Shown here piece after piece: positions 5,313 to 10,535 of a stretch of 10,535 nucleotides of DNA. The notes below the pieces were generated by a model that made no database searches, was not told where the DNA came from, and saw only the letters and a list, made by a program, of their open reading frames with translations. Position 1 is the first letter of the stretch; each line of letters begins with the position of its first letter. A program made the translations under genes and the position numbers. The DNA comes from Methanosphaera sp. rholeuAM130. Its GTDB lineage: Archaea > Methanobacteriota > Methanobacteria > Methanobacteriales > Methanobacteriaceae. The stretch lies in the NCBI GenBank assembly GCA_003266065.1, contig MUZY01000004.1, forward strand, positions 1,661 through 12,195. Reading direction: 5' to 3'.

Positions 5313-6008
5313 TTACTTTTTTTCATTCATATACCTTTGAGTGTAGGGACATGCATAAATGCACTTTCCACATACCGTATCTGCTTTTCCCAGATTGATT
5401 TTGGATATCTTAAGGGCATACTCTTCACATTTCTTATCGTTATAAAAATCGTTTCTTTTCAATCTATAATTCCATTCGATGCCGCTGATTGCACCTGCTT
5501 TGCATGCATCTTTGCATTGGTTACAGCTTCCGCAATTGGATTTAAGTATTGGCTTTCCATATTCCAGTGGAGCATCGGTCATTACGGATGTCAATCGTAG
5601 TGCAGATCCATACTCTCGTGTTGTAAGTAGTGCTGATTTTCCTATCCATCCCAGACCTGCTTTTGTTGCAAAGGTTTTATGTGGCAACTCAAATGAATTG
5701 AATTCACCAAAATCCTTGCCTAGCCTCTCTTTTGTCTGAGCATAAGCTTCATATCCTTTTTCAATCAGATACTCCTCACAAAGCATTCCCAGTTTGTCAA
5801 GTTTGGTGTTGATGTCCACTAATTTTAACACGTACTCCTCTGTAGGTGCATTGGTCATTCTTTTTAGTATGTCACGTGGGTATGTTACGTAAAAAACCAC
5901 TCCGGATTTCAATTTCGGCATAATCGTCACGTCTGAAATATCCGCATATCCCACCTTGCTTGCCCCGTTGTCGATTAGGTATTCCCTCAAATCAGAAGAT
6001 AATGTCAT
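5313..6008 (-). CDS. Short QueG-like double [4Fe-4S] protein
   Basis: I start at ATG 6008 (231 residues), because AGGTG at 6019-6015 lies six bases upstream; the in-frame GTG at 6017 is part of that ribosome-binding site. The protein aligns with the central and C-terminal iron-sulfur part of epoxyqueuosine reductase QueG: AGLGWIGKSALLTT (117-130), then MTDAPLE, then C159-x2-C162-x2-C165-x3-C169, then C194 in KKCEEYALKIS, then C213-x2-C216-x3-C220-P. These eight cysteines should hold two [4Fe-4S] clusters. QueG is longer (over 300 residues) and uses cobalamin to make the tRNA base queuosine, which archaea are not known to make. The segment corresponding to QueG's catalytic Asp (DTAP-like) reads FELPHK here, without Asp. 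An automatic name of epoxyqueuosine reductase would therefore be unsafe; a redox protein of unknown substrate is better. It lies 43 bp downstream of a small gene on the same strand. Confidence 0.85.
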   Translation of the reverse strand: MTLSSDLREYLIDNGASKVGYADISDVTIMPKLKSGVVFYVTYPRDILKRMTNAPTEEYVLKLVDINTKLDKLGMLCEEYLIEKGYEAYAQTKERLGKDFGEFNSFELPHKTFATKAGLGWIGKSALLTTREYGSALRLTSVMTDAPLEYGKPILKSNCGSCNQCKDACKAGAISGIEWNYRLKRNDFYNDKKCEEYALKISKINLGKADTVCGKCIYACPYTQRYMNEKK

Positions 6009-6051
6009 ATTGTGCACCTAACTTAATATTTATTTGGATTTTTATTCGTGT

Positions 6052-6369
6052 TTATACTAAAGACTTGTAATGTTCATATTCATAACTGATTAATGTCGGA
6101 TTTCTAAAACATTTAATATTGGAAATTACTATTTTATTATTGTCCGTATCCTCAAATTCCAACGATAGGTAATAATTGTTATTCGCGTTTAGGATTTTAT
6201 TTTTAAAATCAGAATCATTCAATGTTTCAATAACTTTCAAATCATTTTCGCTATGTTGTTTAATTAGTTTAACCCTATTGAGTTGGCATACAAAATATTC
6301 TCCATCCGAAAAAAGTGCATAAGATTTTTTCCAATCGTAGATTTCACCAGTAATTAAATATTTTTCCAT
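6052..6369 (-). CDS. Small protein of unknown function, 105 residues
   Basis: I do not recognise a family. The product is soluble, without signal peptide or membrane helix, and appears to be mainly beta strand (ITGEIYDWKKSYALFSDGEYFVCQL, shown only in its first part: ITGEIYDWKK and YALFSDGEYFVCQ). It is rich in Asn, Asp, Lys and Tyr, with two isolated cysteines and no metal-binding pattern. The start at ATG 6369 is well supported by GGTGAG (6381-6376), six bases upstream. It lies 43 bp upstream of the QueG-like gene on the same strand, so co-transcription is possible, though that gene has its own ribosome-binding site. The promoter region carries the 11-mer ATATCTTTTAA also seen before the gene at 3915. 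Confidence 0.65.
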   Translation of the reverse strand: MEKYLITGEIYDWKKSYALFSDGEYFVCQLNRVKLIKQHSENDLKVIETLNDSDFKNKILNANNNYYLSLEFEDTDNNKIVISNIKCFRNPTLISYEYEHYKSLV

Positions 6370-6565
6370 AAAATACTCACCATAAACTAGATTTCAATTA
6401 AAAGATATCTCTTATCTTATTATTAATCGTTATTATATTAATACAAATGAATGGATATTGTTGCTGATGGTAATACTCTTTTGAAAGGGATGCTTTTATG
6501 TAACGTATTGCATGATTTTTGACAATTTTTTATATGCTTTTATATTGATTATGTAATTAATTAAA

Positions 6566-6718
6566 ATGGTGGTTATATCTATAACTATCATTATTTTTAT
6601 AGCTATTTTCAATTATATTCTAAGTTGTTTTCTGTTATATATATTCGCATGGTGTAGATATACATCATCATATAAAAAATTATTAATATTTCAATTTTTT
6701 CGCTATAGATTAAAATAG
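6566..6718 (+). CDS. Possible 50-residue membrane miniprotein
   Basis: An ATG at 6566 opens 50 codons to TAG at 6716-6718. The predicted peptide has one long hydrophobic helix (about residues 2-28, VVISITIIIFIAIF and onward to LLYIFAW) followed by a basic tail with Arg and Lys (RYTSSYKK...FFRYRLK), a sensible single-pass topology with a cytoplasmic C-terminus. There is no ribosome-binding site, but TTTTATAT at about 6538-6545 lies about 25 bases upstream, so a leaderless mRNA is possible; a T-run follows the stop. Hydrophobic codons are favoured by A+T-rich DNA, so this may be chance. I recognise no family. Confidence 0.3.
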   Translation: MVVISITIIIFIAIFNYILSCFLLYIFAWCRYTSSYKKLLIFQFFRYRLK

Positions 6719-6740
6719 TTTTTTGGAGTTGTATATTGAA

Positions 6741-6784
6741 AAATATTTTAAAATAAAATAAGATTTGAATGAGTATTCATTCAA
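6741..6784 (-). terminator. Hairpin terminator of the gene ending at 6802
   Basis: TTGAATGA (6765-6772) and TCATTCAA (6777-6784) form a perfect eight-base stem with a four-base loop. It lies 17 bases beyond the TAG at 6804-6802. On the minus strand it is followed by T-rich sequence (TCTTATTTTATTTTAAAATATTT), as in an intrinsic terminator. Confidence 0.6.
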
Positions 6785-6801
6785 TGTAAATTCTCTTTTT
6801 T

Positions 6802-7335
6802 CTAGTCAAAGTATATCGTCTGGCTTCCCTTGCGTTTTTCCAGATTACATGTTGCGGTGGTAGAATGTCCCTCGCATGTAACAGTTATCGTACATTTGTC
6901 CGGATATCTGGCCATTGAAGTGGTATCCGGTATATACACATTGCCTTCGCCATTGACGACATATGTTTTGGCAGGCTCTTCTATTAACGTATTACCATCC
7001 CGATAATAGTTCATGGATAATGACACTGTTTTTCCCGCATGTTGACTGCCAACGTTGACCGTTACTTCCTCACCGGTATTTGGATTGCCGTCCGCATAGA
7101 AAGTAGCCCAGTTGATTTTCTCCAAGGGATTTGATTCACCGGATGAAGTAGAACCTTCTGCGGTATTTTCATTTGCGGAGTTATCGCTTGGATTAACGCT
7201 ATTAATCATATTGTCTATAATGCCTGGATTATTTGAATCGGCATTATTAGAATTGATAATGATAAATGTACCCGCCACAATTAACAAGCATAGGATAACT
7301 GTTAGACAGATGATAATCAGATTGTTTTCTCTCAT
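6802..7335 (-). CDS. Membrane-anchored protein with extracellular beta domain
   Basis: The 177-residue product starts MREN, has one strong hydrophobic helix (about 6-28), an Asn/Ser/Glu-rich linker (29-72) and a C-terminal beta-rich domain (about 75-177) that looks immunoglobulin-like: GEEVTVNVG, GKTVSLSMNYYRDG and KCTITVTCEGHSTTATCNL. Three cysteines (148, 154, 163) fall in the last strands. It is probably an N-terminally anchored surface protein. The layout and the MREN start match the gene at 4068-4460, suggesting distant relatives or a shared targeting signal, although the C-terminal modules differ. The ribosome-binding site is weak (AAGGACG, 7349-7343), and CTTTTAAGATAT on the minus strand around 7387 may be its promoter. 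It lies 121 bp downstream of the cation ATPase on the same strand. Ligand and role are unknown. Confidence 0.75.
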   Translation of the reverse strand: MRENNLIIICLTVILCLLIVAGTFIIINSNNADSNNPGIIDNMINSVNPSDNSANENTAEGSTSSGESNPLEKINWATFYADGNPNTGEEVTVNVGSQHAGKTVSLSMNYYRDGNTLIEEPAKTYVVNGEGNVYIPDTTSMARYPDKCTITVTCEGHSTTATCNLEKRKGSQTIYFD

Positions 7336-7456
7336 TTCTTAACGTCCTTAAATTCTAATAATAGATATGGATGTAATATCTTAAAAGTTTTTTGTGATTG
7401 ATTTACAATGATGGTGATTTCAAAAGAAAATGGTTAAGTGGGGGAGAAGAGTAAGT

Positions 7457-9976
7457 TCACATCTTAAAAATCTTCCTTTCAAATACTCTTATGATGCGTT
7501 CTGCTATGAATATCATCAGTCCCAGAATTACGATATAAATCCAAGTACCCGGGCTAATGGCGGTAGTTTTAAAGATTGTCTGCAGTTGTGGTACGTATAT
7601 TGCACATAGCTGCAGTATGAATGAGAATACTACTGATATATACAGTGTCTTATTGGTTTTCTTGCTATTGCTTTTGCAGTTGAAGACGTTGAATAACTGG
7701 TATACTACAAATACGCTGAATGCTATACTGCTTGCAAGCAAGTAGCTACTGCCCTTAGTTAATTCGTAGATGTAAATACCAAGCGTTCCGCACATCATTA
7801 CAAGTCCAATTAATGTTATGTGAAGCAGGTTTTCTTTGCTTAACAGGTTATCCTTCGTTGGAGCTACATTCATAACATTCTTATCTGACGGTTCGACACC
7901 CAATGATTGTGCCGGAGGACCGTCCATTATAATGTTAATCCACAATAGCTGTACCGGATTAAACGGTAACGGTATATAAAGAAGTGATGCAAATAGTATG
8001 GTCAATATCGCAGCAATATTGGTTGATAGCTGAAACTTGATGAATCTTTTGATATTTGAGTATATTGTCCTTCCTTCCCTGACGGCATAGATGATTGTCG
8101 AAAAGTCATCATTTTCAAGTATCATGTCACTTGAGTTTTTAGCCACGTCAGTACCTGAACCCATGGATATTCCAATATTTGCGTTTGTAAGTGCAGGTGC
8201 ATCGTTTACGCCGTCACCGGTCATTGCAACAATTTTATCGGACTGTTTAAGTGCTTTTACTATGCGTAGCTTCTGTTCCGGAAATACCCTTGCATAGACG
8301 TTGTATTTTTTAACGGCATCAGTTAACTGGTCATCCGTCATATCGCTTATGTCGTCTCCGGTCAAAACATCTCCTGCATTGTCGATACCGACTAGTTTAG
8401 CGATACTGCTGGCGGTATTTTTATGGTCTCCCGTTATCATCTTTACTGTAATGCCAGCATTCTTACATGTTGCGATGGATTTTGACACTTCCGGTCTTGG
8501 AGGATCCATCATGGCCATCAGTCCTGTAAATATCAGGTCACATTCCAGTTCTTCAATATTCTCATCATAGTCATCATCCAACCTTTTGTATGCAAATGAT
8601 ATTACCCTTAAGGCATTTTCAGTATATCCTTTAACCTTTTGTCGGATGGCTTTTTTATCGTTTTCATCCAATGGGGATACCTTTTTGTCTTCACTTTTAT
8701 AGTTGCATAAATCTAAGAGTAACTCCGGAGCCCCTTTAACGAGAACGTATTTTTCACCATCAATAACGTTAATCGTGCTCATACGTTTTCTAGCGCTGTC
8801 CAATGGATATTCATGAATTCTTTCTGATTCGTAATCTTTATTGCTGTTTGTCATGGTATAGTCAAGTATTGCAATATCTGTAGGATCTCCTATCCTGGTT
8901 TGTGACTGTTTGTCAATCTTGGCATTATTGCACAGATAACCTATCTTGAATGTCATATCATTATCCAGAATGTAAGTTTTAGTTACAGTCTGCTTATTTA
9001 ATGTTAACGTTCCAGTCTTATCTGTACAAATCACGTTACATGAACCAAGGGTTTCCACTGCAAGCAATTTTCTTACAATAGCCTTGTTTTTGGCCATCTT
9101 CTGCATACCTAAAGCTAACGTTAACGTGAGTACAGCCGGCAATCCTTCCGGTATGGCCGCTACCGCTAAGCTGACTGCCGTCATAAATGTATTTGCCGCA
9201 GGAATTCCCTGAATTAATTCAAGTACGAATATGACTACACATATTACTATTCCAAGTAGACTCAGGGTTTTACCTAGTTTGTCGATTTTTATTTGAAGTG
9301 GCGTGTCCTCTTTGTCGTCCTGAATTAAACTTGCAATCTTACCTATTTGCGTATCCATTCCAATTGCCGTTACAACACCTTTTGCCCTGCCGCTTGTTAC
9401 TGAAGTATCCATGAATGCAATGTTGTCATGGGAATTGTCTTGACAAACGTCGTCTGACTTATGTACAGGTAGGGATTCACCGGTCAATGATGATTCATTA
9501 ATCTTTAGATTATAGCTGTCGATTATTCTTAAATCTGCAGGTATGTTGTCTCCCTCTTCTACAATTACAATGTCTCCTATTGTAATCTCATCAGTATTTA
9601 CTTCGATTTTTTCGTTATCTCTAAGAACTATTGTGGTATTGTTTGTCATTGATTTAAGATTTTCCATAGCATTTTCAGCTTTTCTTTCCTGTCTATATCC
9701 AATTATAGCATTTAAGACAACAACAAAGAAGATTACCATTGCATCAATGATGTCATTTATTAGAAATGCAACTATTCCTGCTATAATAAGTAAAATCATT
9801 AGTGGTTCTGTGAATTGGGATAGGAATTCTTTGAGTTGGGATTTTTTTTCCTTTTCGACTAAAGTATTTAACCCATATTCATTTTGTCTTTTTATCGCTT
9901 CATTTGATGAAAGACCACTGACACTAGTTTCTAATGATTTCAAAACCTCTTCTTTAGAAACTTCTTCCCATTTCAT
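7457..9976 (-). CDS. P2A-type cation-transporting ATPase, Pmr1/SPCA-like (Ca2+/Mn2+)
   Basis: This complete 839-residue P-type ATPase has all family motifs: TGES (165-168), PEGLP in M4 (276-280), the phosphorylated D319 in CTDKTGT, KGAPE (414-418), MITGD (513-517) and TGDGVNDAP (586-594). About ten membrane helices are expected: M1-M2 (57-93), M3-M4 (238-291), M5-M6 (646-692) and M7-M10 (717-827). The M6 segment LWINIIMDGPPAQSLGVEP is nearly that of yeast Pmr1 and animal SPCA pumps. E277, N681 and D685 would form the single cation site; M5 has STNIAA where SERCA has its second-site Glu, so one ion per cycle is expected. Gln690 matches the Pmr1 glutamine linked to Mn2+ transport. It likely exports Ca2+ and perhaps Mn2+ across the cell membrane. 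ATG 9976 has GGAG seven bases upstream. The ion assignment is inferred from homology. Confidence 0.93.
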   Translation of the reverse strand: MKWEEVSKEEVLKSLETSVSGLSSNEAIKRQNEYGLNTLVEKEKKSQLKEFLSQFTEPLMILLIIAGIVAFLINDIIDAMVIFFVVVLNAIIGYRQERKAENAMENLKSMTNNTTIVLRDNEKIEVNTDEITIGDIVIVEEGDNIPADLRIIDSYNLKINESSLTGESLPVHKSDDVCQDNSHDNIAFMDTSVTSGRAKGVVTAIGMDTQIGKIASLIQDDKEDTPLQIKIDKLGKTLSLLGIVICVVIFVLELIQGIPAANTFMTAVSLAVAAIPEGLPAVLTLTLALGMQKMAKNKAIVRKLLAVETLGSCNVICTDKTGTLTLNKQTVTKTYILDNDMTFKIGYLCNNAKIDKQSQTRIGDPTDIAILDYTMTNSNKDYESERIHEYPLDSARKRMSTINVIDGEKYVLVKGAPELLLDLCNYKSEDKKVSPLDENDKKAIRQKVKGYTENALRVISFAYKRLDDDYDENIEELECDLIFTGLMAMMDPPRPEVSKSIATCKNAGITVKMITGDHKNTASSIAKLVGIDNAGDVLTGDDISDMTDDQLTDAVKKYNVYARVFPEQKLRIVKALKQSDKIVAMTGDGVNDAPALTNANIGISMGSGTDVAKNSSDMILENDDFSTIIYAVREGRTIYSNIKRFIKFQLSTNIAAILTILFASLLYIPLPFNPVQLLWINIIMDGPPAQSLGVEPSDKNVMNVAPTKDNLLSKENLLHITLIGLVMMCGTLGIYIYELTKGSSYLLASSIAFSVFVVYQLFNVFNCKSNSKKTNKTLYISVVFSFILQLCAIYVPQLQTIFKTTAISPGTWIYIVILGLMIFIAERIIRVFERKIFKM

Positions 9977-10282
9977 CTTCTTTCTCCATTTGACTGTTGA
10001 TGTTTATAATTACAGATTTAACTTTTATCAATTATTAATATTTTAGTTTCCATAACCTTAAAAATTTAACTATTTCTGTAGTAAATCGATGGATATTACG
10101 TTATATTTTTGAGCATTCCCTTCATTCACGTTACTTACAGTATATGTAATCGGATAATGGGGAGTGGCACATTTTCCTTGTGGTAATTATCATATTCAAT
10201 ATTGTGGATATTTATGGGATGTTGGAGATTTGTTATAATTGTTTAATTTAAAAATAAATGGTGGGGAAGATTTTTAATGAAA
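9977..10282. other. Intergenic region of 306 bp
   Basis: I see no gene here. It must hold the promoter of the ATPase gene (AAAATATTAAT on the minus strand around 10045-10035 is one candidate TATA box) and the 3' end of the dehydrogenase transcript, with T-rich minus-strand sequence around 10240-10260. TTACA-GTATA-TGTAA at 10135-10149 is a short inverted repeat of uncertain meaning. Confidence 0.5.
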
Positions 10283-10535
10283 TTATATTTCAAATCCGCC
10301 GTCTACTTTAATGACTTGTCCATCTAAAAATGCGGAGTCATCGCTTGCTAAAAAGAGTGCTACTGCTGCAATGTCTTCAGGTTCTCCACACCTTTTTACA
10401 GGGCACTGATCAATCATCTGCTGTAGTGCTGCCGGTCCACCGATGCTGTCTACCATTGCCGTGTGGATTAGTCCCGGTGCTATACCGTTACATCTGATTT
10501 CCGGTCCTAATTCCCATGCGATTGATTTGGTTAAA
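10283..10535 (-). CDS. Short-chain dehydrogenase/reductase, C-terminal part (5' partial)
   Basis: The TAA stop is at 10285-10283 and the frame is open to the window edge, giving the last 83 residues of an SDR oxidoreductase. Characteristic pieces are LTKSIAWELGPEIRCNGIAPG (seen as LTKSIAWELG then IRCNGIAPG), the substrate-loop region with HTAMVDS, VKRCGEPEDIAAVALFLASD and the final GQVIKVDGGFEI. This is the classical FabG-like SDR fold, which uses NAD(P)H to reduce or oxidise carbonyl/hydroxyl groups. The YxxxK catalytic pair and the Rossmann glycine motif lie beyond the window, so neither activity nor cofactor can be judged. It is on the same strand as the ATPase but 306 bp upstream of it, so it is unlikely to share an operon. 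Confidence 0.9.
   Translation of the reverse strand, partial: LTKSIAWELGPEIRCNGIAPGLIHTAMVDSIGGPAALQQMIDQCPVKRCGEPEDIAAVALFLASDDSAFLDGQVIKVDGGFEI

Larger units (their letters stand above)
6370..6801. other. Intergenic region of 432 bp
   Basis: This very A+T-rich stretch holds the promoter of the gene starting at 6369, a possible small membrane-protein gene at 6566-6718 on the plus strand, an A+T palindrome TATTTTAAAATA at 6744-6755, and a hairpin at 6765-6784 that probably terminates the minus-strand gene ending at 6802. I see no RNA gene with recognisable structure. Confidence 0.5.

Noticed and set aside
5301..5739. Two plus-strand frames opposite the QueG-like gene
   Set aside because: They lie antisense to a gene with eight conserved cluster cysteines and show no motif of their own.
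6744..6755. Palindrome TATTTTAAAATA as an operator
   Set aside because: A+T-only palindromes of this length are expected in such DNA, and it lies downstream of genes rather than at a promoter.
7112..7342. Plus-strand frame opposite the anchored-protein gene at 6802-7335
   Set aside because: The minus-strand gene has a coherent membrane helix, linker and beta domain; the plus-strand frame is its shadow.
9543..10046. 167-codon plus-strand frame across the 5' end of the ATPase gene
   Set aside because: It is antisense to the ATPase coding region; its hydrophobic Ser/Ile-rich product is what the complement of such a gene gives.
10135..10149. Inverted repeat TTACA-GTATA-TGTAA as a regulator site
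   Set aside because: The arms are only five bases and it is about 160 bp from the nearest start codon.
10277..10327. Short plus-strand frame starting at ATG 10277
   Set aside because: It has only 16 codons and overlaps the dehydrogenase gene in antisense.
1..10535. Mobile element, toxin-antitoxin or defence island
   Set aside because: I found no transposase, integrase, terminal inverted repeats, att-like duplication or recognisable defence gene; the HEXXH protein alone is not enough.

Overview
The window comes from an A+T-rich archaeon, most likely a methanogen of the order Methanobacteriales (Methanobrevibacter- or Methanosphaera-like). The evidence is an unmistakable Alba chromatin domain, archaeal TATA boxes, U-tract terminators, purine ribosome-binding sites of the AGGTG/GGAGG type, zinc-ribbon proteins of unknown function, and several small exported proteins with one membrane helix and an Asn/Thr/Ser-rich stalk. 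The genus call is inference. I see no rRNA, tRNA, CRISPR array, insertion sequence or phage gene.

Left part (1-2532, plus strand): the 3' part of a gene for an Alba DNA-binding domain carried on a long acidic and then Ala/Glu/Lys/Arg helical extension; a TatD-type metal-dependent nuclease closely resembling the E. coli protein; and a zinc-ribbon protein with an HEXXH motif, probably a metallopeptidase. Tail-to-tail with the last is a minus-strand gene for a 451-residue zinc-ribbon protein of unknown function (2560-3915).

Middle part (4068-7335): two membrane-anchored small proteins on the minus strand (4068-4460 and 6802-7335) and a secreted FxLYD-like protein on the plus strand (4786-5208). 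The 325-bp divergent region between the first and the last holds a cluster of degenerate direct repeats around a perfect 16-bp palindrome. Also here are a short QueG-like double [4Fe-4S] protein (5313-6008), a small protein of unknown function just upstream of it (6052-6369), and a 432-bp stretch holding a possible 50-residue membrane miniprotein and a terminator-like hairpin.

Right part (7457-10535, minus strand): a complete P2A-type cation ATPase whose M6 matches the secretory-pathway Ca2+/Mn2+ pump group (Pmr1/SPCA), and the C-terminal end of a short-chain dehydrogenase that runs off the window.

The genes do not form one obvious pathway; most seem to be separate transcription units. The strongest candidates for undescribed biology are the Alba fusion, which also lacks the lysine corresponding to the acetylated K16 of Sulfolobus Alba; the convergent zinc-ribbon pair with a putative protease; and the exported-protein cluster with its repeat-bearing divergent promoter region.
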